Below are positions 26,461-35,364 of a DNA stretch of 64,000 nt, piece after piece. This DNA is from an uncultured Rhodospira sp. (GTDB lineage: Bacteria > Pseudomonadota > Alphaproteobacteria > Rhodospirillales > Rhodospirillaceae), in the NCBI RefSeq assembly GCF_937138205.1, contig NZ_CAKZOT010000091.1, forward strand, positions 29,621 through 93,620, written 5' to 3'. Made by a program: the position numbers and the translations under genes. Positions within the stretch are counted from its first letter, which is position 1; every line of letters starts with the position of its first letter. The notes under the pieces were generated by a model. The model made no database searches and was not told where the DNA came from. It saw only the letters and a list, made by a program, of their open reading frames with translations.

Positions 26461-26790
26461 ATGCATCTCACCCAGATCATGGCCGGCGCCGCCCACGGCG
26501 GCGCCGAGACCTTTTTCTCCACGCTGGCCGTCGCCCTGCAGCAGGACGGCGTCGAAACTGCCGGCCGGGCTGTGGATCCGCGCCGCTCGCCTGGGCGGGT
26601 ACTACGACCTGAAGTACTACCGGGGCTTCGATCATCTGATCGCCATCATCCCCGGTAACCGCCGCCACATCCTGGACGGCGGCTGGCCGGACCACCGCGT
26701 CCACTACATTCCCAATTTCTGCGTCGTCGATGAGACGGCGGGGCCGCGTCCCGCTCCCGCAGCGCCGCGATATGGTCTTCAAGCCACCTC
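26461..26790 (+). pseudogene. Glycosyltransferase family 4 relic (internal deletion plus frameshift)
   Basis: The first 30-odd codons read as the start of a GT4 enzyme (MHLTQIMAGAAHGGAETFFS). The frame then shifts, and another frame continues with GGYYDLKYYRGFDHLIAI and RVHYIPNF, an acceptor-domain portion that in family members lies about 60 residues further on. The C-terminal sugar-nucleotide domain is missing, and the remnant ends against the mltA stop. An internal deletion and a 3-prime truncation explain it. Confidence 0.68.
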
Positions 26791-26799
26791 GCCCGGAGC

Positions 26800-28086
26800 C
26801 TACATCATCAGCGGATCGGTGCCCGGCGCGCGCGGCACCAGCAGCCACGTCCGCCCCGGGCTGGCCATGCGCCCGGCCTGCTGGAAGGCCGCCTCGCCGG
26901 CGCCCCAGAACACGTCGCCGCGATTGATCCCCTTGATCGCCGACCCGGTGTCCTGCGCCGCCATCAGCCGCCGCAGCGGCCGGCCGCCGGGGTCGGTGGT
27001 GGACAGCCACACCAGCGATCCCAGCGGCAGCACCGCCGGGTCCACGGCTAGGCTGCGCAGCGGCGTCAGCGGCACCCCCAGGGCGCCGATCGGTCCGGCG
27101 CCGGTGATCTCGCGGAAAAAGATATAGCGGCCGTTCTCGCGCATCAGCGCCCGGCCCTGCTCCGGATGGGCGCGCAGCCACGCCCGGATGGCCGGCATCG
27201 AGCGGCCGTCGGCCAGGCCGCGTTCGCTCACCAGCCGCCCGATCCCCACGAACGGTCGACCGTTGTTGGCGGCGTAGCCGATGCGCGTGCCGGTGCCGTC
27301 GGGCAGGGTGACCTGTCCCGACCCCTGGATATGCAGGATGTGCAGGTCGACCGGATCGTCGGCCCAGAACAGCACCGGGGCCTTGCCCTCCAAGGCGCCG
27401 TCCTCGATCTCGGCGCGGCTGTGGTAGGGGTCGCCAGTGGCGGCGTGGCGGCCCTGCCCGTTCTCGACCGACAAGTCGTCGGGTGGGCCGTACACCGGGA
27501 AACGGTACCGCGCATCGGGCGCGCGGGCGGCGTGGATATGCGCCTCGTAGTAGCCGGTGAACAGGCCGTGCGCCGAGGCATCGGTGCTGGTCACGGCATA
27601 GGCGCGGAAGCCGCGCTCCAGCGCGGCGCGGAAGGCGTCGGCATCATCGGCCGGAACGCCGTCGAGCCGGCGGCAGGCGGCCTGCCAGTCGCCCACCGAT
27701 CCGGCCACTGCCCGCAAGGCCGCCGACCCGCGCGGGGCCATCGGCCGGTCGGGCGGCAGGGTGGCCAGCCGCGCGCACGAGCGACTCAGCGCCGGGCGGG
27801 CCTCGATCAGACGGTCGCCGGCCCATCCCGGCACGGACTGCAGGGAAACGGGGGTATAGATGGGCTCGGGCGGCGGAACGGGTCGGCGCGGCGCGCAGGA
27901 CAGGGCCACCAGGCCCAGGACGGCCATCAGCCCCAGCCCGACGGCAACGCTGGCGTGGCGGCGCGTGGCGGCGGGACGCCGCTCCCAAGCCCGCAGCCCG
28001 CGTTCGGCGGCCACGGCCAAACGCCGCGCGCGACGGCGCCCCCAGGCCCGAAGCGACGGCGGAACGCGGAGCCTGCGCATGGGCAT
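26800..28086 (-). CDS. mltA: Membrane-bound lytic murein transglycosylase A
   Basis: A lipoprotein enzyme that cleaves peptidoglycan glycan strands to 1,6-anhydro-muropeptides. Of 428 residues, a basic stretch of about 45 precedes a hydrophobic signal ending LVALSCAPR (lipobox Cys near 64). The MltA barrel domain spans about 150-320 (FTGYYEAHIHA, then DLHILHIQGSGQV) and the 3D domain about 330-420 with AAQDTGSAIKG and GDVFWGAGEAA containing the catalytic aspartates. It is followed on the minus strand by nothing but the GT relic, and preceded by the Tim44-like gene. Confidence 0.93.
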   Translation of the reverse strand: MPMRRLRVPPSLRAWGRRRARRLAVAAERGLRAWERRPAATRRHASVAVGLGLMAVLGLVALSCAPRRPVPPPEPIYTPVSLQSVPGWAGDRLIEARPALSRSCARLATLPPDRPMAPRGSAALRAVAGSVGDWQAACRRLDGVPADDADAFRAALERGFRAYAVTSTDASAHGLFTGYYEAHIHAARAPDARYRFPVYGPPDDLSVENGQGRHAATGDPYHSRAEIEDGALEGKAPVLFWADDPVDLHILHIQGSGQVTLPDGTGTRIGYAANNGRPFVGIGRLVSERGLADGRSMPAIRAWLRAHPEQGRALMRENGRYIFFREITGAGPIGALGVPLTPLRSLAVDPAVLPLGSLVWLSTTDPGGRPLRRLMAAQDTGSAIKGINRGDVFWGAGEAAFQQAGRMASPGRTWLLVPRAPGTDPLMM

Positions 28087-28103
28087 GGGCCGGGACCGGT
28101 TGG

Positions 28104-28814
28104 TTATTCGTCGTCGGGCGTGCGGGTCGCCACCAGTGTCCAGTTGGGGTCGCGCGAGGTCACGTCACGGGCGAAGGTCCAGATGTCGGTCACGCGGGCG
28201 GTGTGCTCGGGGTCGCCGTCCACCACGGCGCCGGTGCGGTCGCGCACGACGTTGACCTGCTCGGAGACGAACTCGACCGTCACGTTCGCCACGGAGCCGT
28301 CCATGGCGGCCTCGGTCAGGGTCAGGCTCTTCAGGCCCAGCAGTTCGGTCTCCATGACCTCGCCGGCCGACTCCCGTTCGTCGATGGCGCGGGCGAAGCC
28401 GTCATAGACGTCGTCGGACAGCAACGGGCGCAGGGCCTGCTTGTCACCTTTGGCGAAGGCGGCGACGATCATCTCGAACGCCCCACGCGCGCCGCCCAGG
28501 AACCCGTCCGGATCAAACCCCGGATCGGCGGCGAGAACATCGTCGAGCCCCGGCACCGAGGACCGGCGACCGCCGGCCCACGGCGACGCGCCCGAGTCGG
28601 ACTCCTCCGCGTCGTCGTCCTGCGCGCGCCGTCCCGGCAGGTCGATGACATTGTCGTCCCGCGACCGGCCCTCCCCGGGCCGCGCGTCGAACGGCGTGCG
28701 TCGCGGCTTTTCGTTGCCGGTCCGCTTGCCCAGGACACTCCGCAGGCGCAGCACCAGAAAGGCCGCGATCATGGCGAAGAAGATGATGTCGATGAACTGG
28801 AAACCGTCGCCCAT
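28104..28814 (-). CDS. Tim44-like (TimA) membrane-associated protein
   Basis: A 236-residue protein with one N-terminal membrane helix (IDIIFFAMIAAFLVLRLRSVLG), a charged linker of about 70 residues, and a C-terminal Tim44 domain (FLGGARGAFEMIVAAFAKGD, then LLSDDVYDGFARAI and DIWTFARDV). TimA-type proteins are conserved in alphaproteobacteria, related to mitochondrial Tim44, and usually sit beside mltA and near fxsA, as here. The start at 28814 places the helix at the N-terminus. The role is unclear. Confidence 0.88.
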   Translation of the reverse strand: MGDGFQFIDIIFFAMIAAFLVLRLRSVLGKRTGNEKPRRTPFDARPGEGRSRDDNVIDLPGRRAQDDDAEESDSGASPWAGGRRSSVPGLDDVLAADPGFDPDGFLGGARGAFEMIVAAFAKGDKQALRPLLSDDVYDGFARAIDERESAGEVMETELLGLKSLTLTEAAMDGSVANVTVEFVSEQVNVVRDRTGAVVDGDPEHTARVTDIWTFARDVTSRDPNWTLVATRTPDDE

Positions 28815-29239
28815 GGTCACTCGAAACTCGCCGTTTGTTCCGACGGCATCGCCGCGCCGTCGAAACGTGATGTGCGCGCGCCCGCGCGAAAAAAGGCGGC
28901 CTGGACCCGAGTCCCATGGTCGGGTCCCCAGTGGCGGTCGTCCCCTGGACCTCGGCCGCCCCGGTGGGCTAAACACGACAGGCGGTTAAGGATCGCCGCG
29001 CCCAGCGCGTTCCGCTGAACCGGATATCCACCCCCCCAGTGTGAGGGAGCCGGCATCGCCGATCAACCCGCGTCATGCCAGCCGGTGCCGTCTCGGCCCG
29101 CGTTTCGATCCTCGCGGATCATCGTCCGCCCAGCCTGCCCGCTAGATAAGGGCGCGCGCGCGCGCGGGCAAGGCGTTTCCCGGCATCGCGTGCGTCCAAT
29201 CCCCCAATTCCCCTAGAACCCGCGTCAGAGGCCATCACC
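28815..29239. other. Divergent intergenic region between timA and fxsA
   Basis: A 425-bp gap containing a (GC)n tract near 29154-29166. It must hold the promoters for timA-mltA and for fxsA. No EcfG-type site or recognisable RNA was found. Confidence 0.4.
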
Positions 29240-29797
29240 ATGCCCTTTCTCATGCTGCTCGCGTTCATCGGCATCCCCCTGCTGGAAATCGCCGTGTTCA
29301 TCCAGGTGGGGGGTCTTATCGGCCTCGGTGCCACGCTGGTCCTGGTGGTCCTGACGGCGATCGCCGGCACGCTGCTGTTGCGTGCCCAGGGGCTGTCCAC
29401 GCTCGGGCGGGCGCGGGCCAGCCTTGATCGGGGCGAGGTGCCGGTGCGCGAGGTGTTCGACGGCGCCTGTCTGCTGGTGGGCGGCGCGTTGCTGCTGACG
29501 CCGGGGTTCGTGACCGACACCCTGGGGTTCCTGCTGTTGCTGCCGCCGTTTCGCGGTTTCGTGCTGGAGCGCCTGAAACGCTCCGGCCATCTGCACGTGC
29601 AGACGATGGGAGGCTTCGGGACCGCCCCAGGAGGAGGGCCGGGGCCGGGCCGTCCGCCTCAGGGCGGTCCCGGTCCGGTGATCGAGGGCGAATACGAGGA
29701 CGTCGGGCCGCCCCGCCCGACCCGCTGGAGCGGAGTCGGTCCCGCCGATGACGCGGGCGAGACAAGGGACACGGACGCGGACGCGGATCGGTCCTGA
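29240..29797 (+). CDS. fxsA: FxsA family membrane protein
   Basis: A cytoplasmic-membrane protein of 185 residues; E. coli FxsA suppresses F-plasmid exclusion of phage T7. Three to four helices occupy about residues 1-115, with the family motifs FIGIPLLEIAVFIQVG and LLLTPGFVTDTLGFLLLLPP. The last 65 residues are Gly/Pro-rich and charged, longer than in E. coli. Its place next to timA is normal for alphaproteobacteria. Confidence 0.9.
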   Translation: MPFLMLLAFIGIPLLEIAVFIQVGGLIGLGATLVLVVLTAIAGTLLLRAQGLSTLGRARASLDRGEVPVREVFDGACLLVGGALLLTPGFVTDTLGFLLLLPPFRGFVLERLKRSGHLHVQTMGGFGTAPGGGPGPGRPPQGGPGPVIEGEYEDVGPPRPTRWSGVGPADDAGETRDTDADADRS

Positions 29798-29829
29798 GGC
29801 CAACGCACCTCGGTACGTGGGAGTACGGC

Positions 29830-30801
29830 GTGAGCGATCGACAAACACCTGGGCAAACCCCCTGGGACGACAGCCTGTACGGTTTTCACCTGGCTGGCGG
29901 CATGATGCGCGGCCGCCTGGTGCGGCTGGGCGCGGCCCTCGACGACCTATTGGGACGGCACGACTGGCCGCCGGTGGTCGAGGCGCTGCTCGGCCAGACC
30001 ACCGTGCTGGCGGCGGCCCTGGCCGCCGGTTTGAAGTACGAGGGCGTATTCACCCTGCAGACCAGCAGCGACGGTCCCATTCCCACCCTGATGGCCGACG
30101 TCACCAGCACCGGCGACGTGCGCGCCGTTGCCCGCCTGGACCGGGAGCGGCTGGACCCCCTGCTGGCCGCCCACCCCGAGGCGGGTAACGATCCGGCGGC
30201 GATCGGCCTGTCGGCGCTGCTCGGCCGAGGGCATGTGGCCTTCACCGTCGACCAGGGGCCGGGCACGGAACGCTACCAGGGCATCACCGAACTGGTGGGC
30301 GAGACCCTGGCCGACAGCGTCGCGCATTACTTCCATCAGTCGGAACAGTTGCCCACCGTTCTGCTCGCCGCCGCGCGGCACGATCCCGCGCAAGGGTGGC
30401 GCGCCGGCTGCCTGCTGGTGCAGCGGATGCCGCCCGAGGCTGGTGGACGCGACGGCGCCGCCGCCGAGGACGCCTGGGAGACGGCCGGCGTGTTGCTGGG
30501 CACGCTGGGGCCGGACGAACTGCTCGACCCCACCCTGACGCCCGATCGCATCGTTCATCGCCTGTTCCACGGCGAGGCGCTGGTGCCGGGCGAGACGCGG
30601 CCGCTGCGGTTCGGCTGCCGCTGTTCGCGCGGAAAGGTTGAGGCTGCCCTGTCCCGCTTTTCCCGCGCCGATCTGGAGGCGATGAAACAGGACGACGGGC
30701 GGGTCTCCGCGTCTTGCCAATTCTGCGCCGCACACTATACCTTTGAGGACGACGATCTTGATGCCCTGGCCAGTGATCGGGGCGCCCCCGGCGCGGGGTA
30801 G
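29830..30801 (+). CDS. hslO: Redox-regulated chaperone Hsp33
   Basis: A cytoplasmic holdase activated by oxidation and unfolding of its zinc centre. The 323-residue product has the N-terminal Hsp33 domain (LGQTTVLAAALAAGLKYEG, then QTSSDGPI) and the C-terminal switch cysteines Cys263/Cys265 (FGCRCSR) and Cys295/Cys298 (SCQFC), the expected CxC and CxxC. The start is GTG. It sits in a run of same-strand genes from fxsA on. Confidence 0.95.
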   Translation: MSDRQTPGQTPWDDSLYGFHLAGGMMRGRLVRLGAALDDLLGRHDWPPVVEALLGQTTVLAAALAAGLKYEGVFTLQTSSDGPIPTLMADVTSTGDVRAVARLDRERLDPLLAAHPEAGNDPAAIGLSALLGRGHVAFTVDQGPGTERYQGITELVGETLADSVAHYFHQSEQLPTVLLAAARHDPAQGWRAGCLLVQRMPPEAGGRDGAAAEDAWETAGVLLGTLGPDELLDPTLTPDRIVHRLFHGEALVPGETRPLRFGCRCSRGKVEAALSRFSRADLEAMKQDDGRVSASCQFCAAHYTFEDDDLDALASDRGAPGAG

Positions 30802-30843
30802 TCCCGGAGTCGGCCGGGGCCGACAGCAAGCGGCGATACCCCC

Positions 30844-31524
30844 ATGGCGCGTCATCCGTCGGCCAAACCCGAAACGCCTGGATCCGGTCCGCGCGACCCG
30901 GTGCGCCGCCGCCTGTTGCGCGGCGCGGCCGGCGCGGCCGTGCTGGGGGCAATCCCGCTGACGCTGGCCGGGTGCACGGATCCGCCGCGCCGGCCCCAGT
31001 TCCCCACCCTCGGGTTCTCGCACAAGACGCCGTTCTTGTTCCGGGCGGCGCGGGTCGAGGTCCGCTCGGAATACAGCCGGCCCAATCGCCCGCCCCATGT
31101 CGAGCACCTGATGCCGCTGGCCCCCGACCGCGCCGCCGGGCAGTGGGCCGAGGACCGGCTGCAGACCAACGGCGACGAGGCCGCCCTGGTGCGCTTCACG
31201 GTGCACGAGGCCAGCGTGGTCGAGAAAAAGCTGACCGTGGAACGCGGCCTGAGCGGTCTGTTGAAGAACGAGCAGGCGGAAAGCTACTACGCCCAGCTTG
31301 ACGCGACGGTCGAGGTGGTGGACGCGCTGACCGGCATCGCCCTGGGCGCCGCCACCGCCAAGGTCTGGCGCAGCCAGACCCTGGCGGAAAGCGCCACGGC
31401 CAACGAACGCGACGAGATGTGGTTCGCCCTGGTCGAGACCCTGATCGGCGACTTCGACCGCGCCATGGAAGCCCGCATCACCGACCACCTGCGCGACCAC
31501 CTGGTCGGAGGACCGGGGATATGA
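30844..31524 (+). CDS. Predicted Tat-type lipoprotein of unknown function
   Basis: A 226-residue protein. Residues 21-24 are RRRL followed by a hydrophobic stretch AAGAAVLGAIPLTLAGC, which resembles a twin-arginine signal with a lipobox cysteine near residue 44. The mature part has a lone alpha/beta pattern with a central long helix (SGLLKNEQAESYYAQLDATV) and an amphipathic C-terminal helix. I do not recognise an enzyme motif. The gene lies between hslO and an acyl-ACP thioesterase. Confidence 0.7.
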   Translation: MARHPSAKPETPGSGPRDPVRRRLLRGAAGAAVLGAIPLTLAGCTDPPRRPQFPTLGFSHKTPFLFRAARVEVRSEYSRPNRPPHVEHLMPLAPDRAAGQWAEDRLQTNGDEAALVRFTVHEASVVEKKLTVERGLSGLLKNEQAESYYAQLDATVEVVDALTGIALGAATAKVWRSQTLAESATANERDEMWFALVETLIGDFDRAMEARITDHLRDHLVGGPGI

Positions 31525-31536
31525 TCGCCGCCGTGT

Positions 31537-32394
31537 TTGCAGGACCGACCCGCCGGACCGGGGGGCCGCCGGTTCGTGCTTGAGTGTCCCCCGCCGCCCG
31601 ACTGGTCCGCCGTGGCCGGGGCCGAGCCGTCCGCCATCGCCAGCCGCCTGTCGTTTCCCGTGCGTGTGCGCGAGACGGGGCCGGACGGCCGCATGGGCCT
31701 GCACGCGCTCGCCGACCTGTGCCAGGAGGCCGGCGCGGTCAACGCCACCCGCTTCGGCCAGGGGTTGGAGGACACCATGGCGCGTGGCGTGGTCTGGGTG
31801 CTGAACCGCGCGCGCTTCGCGGTGCACCGCCATCCCCGCTTCGGCGAGACCGTGACCGTGGAGACGTGGCCATGCGGCCTGGAACGCCGGGGTGCGCTGC
31901 GGGTCTATCGCATCAGCGTCGAGGGCGTCGGGGTGGTCGCCGCCGTCGCCACGGTGTGGTCTCTGTTCGACTTGGCGAAGCGCCGGCCGATGGCTCGGCC
32001 GGAGACCGTGTTGCACACCCTGCCGGAGCCCGGTCCGCGCCTGCTGCCCACGCCCGCCATGCTGCCCGCCGAGGCCGAGGCGGACGGGGGTGCCGGCGCG
32101 GATGGACCGGCGGCCGTCTACCCGGTGCATCCGGCGCAGATCGACGTCTACGGCCACGTCAACCACACGCACCTGATCGCCTGGAGTCTGGGCGAGACCG
32201 GGGCCGTCGTGCCGGGACCGTTCTGCCCGCGCGAGTTCCTGATCGGCTTCCGGGGCGAGTGCCGGCCCGGCGACCGCGTGGCGGTGCGCCGTGCGGCCGG
32301 CGCGGGGGGCCTTGTGCGCACCTCCCTGGCCACCGAGGCCGACGGCCGCGAGATCGTGCGCGCGGCGGCGTGGTATGGGGAGGTGCCCGGTTGA
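31537..32394 (+). CDS. Acyl-ACP thioesterase-like double-hotdog protein
   Basis: Predicted to release fatty acids from acyl carrier protein. The 285-residue product has two hotdog domains, about 30-150 (RETGPDGRMGLHALADLCQE, VVWVLNRARFAV) and about 180-285 (QIDVYGHVNHTHLIAWSLG), matching the FatA/FatB-like family seen in bacteria and plants. The residues N-H-T-H and the following Glu in the second domain fit the catalytic site. The start is uncertain: TTG at 31537 or GTG at 31576. Confidence 0.8.
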   Translation: MQDRPAGPGGRRFVLECPPPPDWSAVAGAEPSAIASRLSFPVRVRETGPDGRMGLHALADLCQEAGAVNATRFGQGLEDTMARGVVWVLNRARFAVHRHPRFGETVTVETWPCGLERRGALRVYRISVEGVGVVAAVATVWSLFDLAKRRPMARPETVLHTLPEPGPRLLPTPAMLPAEAEADGGAGADGPAAVYPVHPAQIDVYGHVNHTHLIAWSLGETGAVVPGPFCPREFLIGFRGECRPGDRVAVRRAAGAGGLVRTSLATEADGREIVRAAAWYGEVPG

Positions 32395-32451
32395 CATCGT
32401 CTCTGCGGTCTCGATCATGTGCGGGACTCCTCGTGCGCATTGAGGTCCGCC

Positions 32452-32742
32452 ATGCGTCCGTCCGAAGCGTTGCAGGCCCACCGAAAGGCCATCCGCCAGG
32501 TGGTGGCGGCTCACCGCGCGGGCAATCCGCGTGTGTTTGGCTCCGCCCTGCATGGCAATGACGTCGAAGGCAGCGACCTTGATCTTCTCGTCGATCCCAC
32601 GCCGGAGACGACCCTGTTGGACATCGGGGCCATTCGCCACGAGCTCTTCTTGCGTCTTGGGGTCCCCGTTGACGTACTGACGCCAAAGGCCTTGCCGGAG
32701 CGCGTCCGGGCCGCCGTGCTGGCCGAGGCGCGCACGATATGA
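32452..32742 (+). CDS. mntA: MntA-type nucleotidyltransferase antitoxin
   Basis: A 96-residue minimal nucleotidyltransferase. The canonical GS-x10-DxD motif is intact: Gly30-Ser31 followed by Asp42 and Asp44. Family members AMPylate and neutralise HepT. The stop overlaps the HepT start by 4 bp. The preferred ATG at 32452 is preceded by GAGG; an ORF extension to 32419 is less likely. Together with the next gene it is a complete HEPN/MNT (type VII) pair. Confidence 0.85.
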   Translation: MRPSEALQAHRKAIRQVVAAHRAGNPRVFGSALHGNDVEGSDLDLLVDPTPETTLLDIGAIRHELFLRLGVPVDVLTPKALPERVRAAVLAEARTI

Positions 32743-33098
32743 GCCGCGATATGCCGCGGCTGGGTGAACTCCTGAGACATATCCTGGAAGCCATCGCGCG
32801 CATTCAGATGTACACGGCTGATGTCGACAAAGAGAGCTTCCTGGACAGCGCAATGGTGCAAGACGCTGTGCTCCGGAATCTCGAGATCGTTGGCGAAGCT
32901 TGCCACAGCGTGGAAGCACGGTTTCCGGAATTTGCTGGACAGCATCCGCACGTGCCGTGGGCCGCCGCGTATCAGATGCGTAATGCAATAGCCCATGGGT
33001 ATTTTGTCGTGGACCTGGATATCGTCTGGACCACCATTCAAGCAGACCTACCAGAACTCAAAGAAAAAATTCTTAGGCTATTAGAGGGGTTGCGGTGA
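32739..33098 (+). CDS. hepT: HepT-type HEPN RNase toxin (DUF86)
   Basis: A 119-residue all-helical HEPN protein. The RNase motif R-x4-H-x-Y is complete at Arg81-His86-Tyr88 (RNAIAHGY), with the preceding HVPWAAAYQM stretch also typical. Members cleave RNA and are inactivated by the adjacent MntA through AMPylation of the tyrosine. It is coupled by 4-bp overlaps both to mntA and to the polysaccharide export permease downstream, which is unusual. Codon use is less GC-rich than its neighbours in the first part, hinting at acquisition. Confidence 0.88.
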   Translation: MSRDMPRLGELLRHILEAIARIQMYTADVDKESFLDSAMVQDAVLRNLEIVGEACHSVEARFPEFAGQHPHVPWAAAYQMRNAIAHGYFVVDLDIVWTTIQADLPELKEKILRLLEGLR

Positions 33099-33904
33099 TC
33101 GCGCGGCAGGCGAAGTCGGCGACGCTGCGGGCTGCGGAGACAAGGGCCGTCCTCACCTCCGCGATCAACGTCGCCCGCGCGCTGTCGCGGCGAGAACGGT
33201 TGGCGCGCGCGCGGCGGGCGGGGCTGGGGTCGGCGGGGGAGGTCCTGGGGCCGTTGTGGCCGCTGCTGGTGTACCTGCCGCTGGTGGCCGGCGGCGCCCT
33301 GCCGCGCCCCGAGGCGATTTCGCCGCTGACCTACGCGGCGCTGGGATACTGGACCTGGAGCCTGCTGGTGGACGCCGCCCTGGCCCCCGCGCGCGGGCTG
33401 GGCACGTACCGCGCGCCTACCGTCGCACCGGTGGCGGCGGTGCTGGCCGGGCTGCTGGACGCCGGCCGGCGGACCGCCGTGCGGACGGTGATTCTGTGGC
33501 CTCTCGCGGTCATCGCGGCCGGCGGCGTCGATCCGCTGGGCAGCGCCTGGGCGCTGGCTGCTCTGGGGCCGGCGCTGGCTCTGGCCGGCGGGATCGGGCT
33601 GATCCTGGCCCTGTGGGCGGCGCCGTGGCCGGACGTGCCGGCGGGCGCCACCACGGCGGCGCGGCTGACCCTGCTGCCCAGTCTCGTCTTGTTTCCGCTG
33701 CCGGAGACCGCCTGGGCCTGGGCGGCGACGGTGCTCAATCCGCTGGCGGTGTTCACCGACGCCGCGCGGGCGCTGGCCTTGACCGGCGGGATGCCCCAGG
33801 CCGGCGCCGTGGCGGCCTGGAGCCTGATCGGCGCCGCTGCCCTCACCCTTGGCCTGCGCGGGTTCGTCCGGCTGAAACCGCGCCTGCACGATGCCCTGGC
33901 ATGA
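33095..33904 (+). CDS. Wzm-like ABC-2 polysaccharide export permease
   Basis: A 269-residue inner-membrane permease. After a basic cytoplasmic N-terminus (residues 1-45) it has about six hydrophobic segments, e.g. PLWPLLVYLPLVAGGAL and LGPALALAGGIGLILALWAA, which match ABC-2 exporters of O-antigen or capsule type. The GTG start overlaps the HepT stop (GTGA). The partner ATPase begins at the 4-bp overlap downstream. The sequence is more diverged than typical Wzm, so the assignment leans on the neighbour. Confidence 0.72.
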   Translation: MIARQAKSATLRAAETRAVLTSAINVARALSRRERLARARRAGLGSAGEVLGPLWPLLVYLPLVAGGALPRPEAISPLTYAALGYWTWSLLVDAALAPARGLGTYRAPTVAPVAAVLAGLLDAGRRTAVRTVILWPLAVIAAGGVDPLGSAWALAALGPALALAGGIGLILALWAAPWPDVPAGATTAARLTLLPSLVLFPLPETAWAWAATVLNPLAVFTDAARALALTGGMPQAGAVAAWSLIGAAALTLGLRGFVRLKPRLHDALA

Positions 33905-35205
33905 GTGACACCGTTCTGACCCTGGAGGACGTCACCAAGCGCTTCGCCACGGGCGCCCGCGCCGACCGCCGCGCCTGGACGCGGCAGGTGTGGCGGGCGC
34001 TGGTGGGGCGGGGTCCGCTGCCCGCCCTCGACCTCGGTCGGGGCGTGGTTAAGGCCTTGGACGACGTCTCGCTGACCGTGCGGCGCGGCGAGGCGGTCGG
34101 CGTCGTCGGCCTCAACGGCGCCGGCAAGACGACCCTGCTGCGGCTGGCCGCCGGGCAATGGGCGCCGGACGCCGGGCGGGTGGCGCGCGTGGGCCGGCTG
34201 GCGACCATGATCGACCTGACCGCCGGGTTCTCGCCCTCGCTGACCGGCCGCGAGACCATCCCCCTGGTGGGCGCCCTGATGGGGCGCACGCGGGCCGAGA
34301 TGGCCGCCGCGACACCCCACATCGTCGACTTCTGTGGGTTGGGAGCCGCGCTCGACCGGCCGGTGGGCGGCTATTCCAGCGGGATGGCGCTGCGCCTGGG
34401 CTTCGCCATCGCCGTGCACAGCGACCCCGACCTGCTGCTGATCGACGAGGGCCTGTCGGTCGGTGACTTCCCGTTCCGGCAGAAATGCCTGGCCCGCATG
34501 ATGGCGCTGCGCGAGCGGGCGGCCGTGGTGCTGGTGTCGCACGCCCTGCCGGAGGTGGCGCGGTTCTGCGGCCGGGTCGTGGTGCTGGACCGGGGGCGGG
34601 TGGCGTTCGACGGCGGTGTCGAAGAGGGATTGGCGCTGTACCGCCGACTGGCGGAGGGCGACGCGCCGGAGGCCGCCGCCAGCGACGACGGCGTGCCCGG
34701 GTTCCTCAAGCCGCTGTTCCGGGACGAGGCCCGCGTCGATCCGCTCGCCATGGCGTGGCTGGACGGGCAGGGGGCGGAGGTGTCGGCCGTGCCCTTCGGC
34801 GCGCCTTTGGTGCTGCGATTGCGCGCACGGCTGCGGGCGCCGGTGCGGGCGCTGAACGTGGGCGTGCCGCTGTATGCGCCGGACGGCACCCGGGTGACCG
34901 GGCTGGCCAGCGACCTGGCGCACGCGCCCGTGGCCGCCGAGGCCGGCGAGACCGTGGCGATTACCCTGGCCCTGCCGGCGCCGCGCCTCAACCCCGGCCC
35001 GTGGCACGGGGTGGCGGTGTTGCACGACGGCCCGGGCACGCTGGCGCGCCAGCCACTGCCGCCGCTGACCGTCACCGGCGGCCCCAGCCGCCACTGGGGC
35101 CACTGGACCCCGGAGGCGGCGTGGACGGTGCGGGTCGAGGAGCAAGGCGCGTCATCTTTGGATGCCGTGGGGATGACATCCGCGACGTCGGCACCGAGCG
35201 CCTGA
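33901..35205 (+). CDS. Wzt-like polysaccharide ABC exporter ATPase with C-terminal domain
   Basis: A 434-residue ATPase. Walker A is GLNGAGKTT at about 70-78, the signature region is GGYSSGMALRLGFAIAVH as in KpsT/Wzt/TagH proteins (YSSGM), and Walker B is DLLLIDEGLSVGD. The last 160 residues form the Wzt-C-like beta domain that reads the glycan end (ALNVGVPLYAPDGTRVTGL). It starts at the wzm stop with an ATGA overlap. Export of a lipid-linked polysaccharide is expected; no glycan-assembly genes follow immediately. Confidence 0.9.
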   Translation: MSDTVLTLEDVTKRFATGARADRRAWTRQVWRALVGRGPLPALDLGRGVVKALDDVSLTVRRGEAVGVVGLNGAGKTTLLRLAAGQWAPDAGRVARVGRLATMIDLTAGFSPSLTGRETIPLVGALMGRTRAEMAAATPHIVDFCGLGAALDRPVGGYSSGMALRLGFAIAVHSDPDLLLIDEGLSVGDFPFRQKCLARMMALRERAAVVLVSHALPEVARFCGRVVVLDRGRVAFDGGVEEGLALYRRLAEGDAPEAAASDDGVPGFLKPLFRDEARVDPLAMAWLDGQGAEVSAVPFGAPLVLRLRARLRAPVRALNVGVPLYAPDGTRVTGLASDLAHAPVAAEAGETVAITLALPAPRLNPGPWHGVAVLHDGPGTLARQPLPPLTVTGGPSRHWGHWTPEAAWTVRVEEQGASSLDAVGMTSATSAPSA

Positions 35206-35316
35206 ACCCCCCCCTCCCTCCCGGCCTTCCCCATGAATGGGTGAGGAGTCGAGTTCGCGCGCTCCGATAGGCCGGAGCGCGGCCCGCGAAGCGAGTGCGG
35301 ATCGGACTCCCCCCGT

Positions 35317-35364
35317 TTATCCCCAATTCCGCAGTTGGGCTCCAAACTGCGGAATGTGGGATAA
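35317..35364. repeat. 48-bp imperfect palindrome
   Basis: The arms TTATCCC...ATTCCGCAGTT and AACTGCGGAAT...GGGATAA pair around a short centre, with an extra base or two mispaired. It directly precedes the R2 repeat and follows the wzm-wzt genes, so it may act as a transcript-end structure or be part of a composite repeat. Confidence 0.6.

Noticed and set aside
29947..32988. 1013-codon open frame on the minus strand
   Set aside because: It runs antisense across hslO, the lipoprotein, the thioesterase and mntA. Its translation is His/Gln/Arg-rich low-complexity sequence typical of antisense frames in GC-rich DNA.
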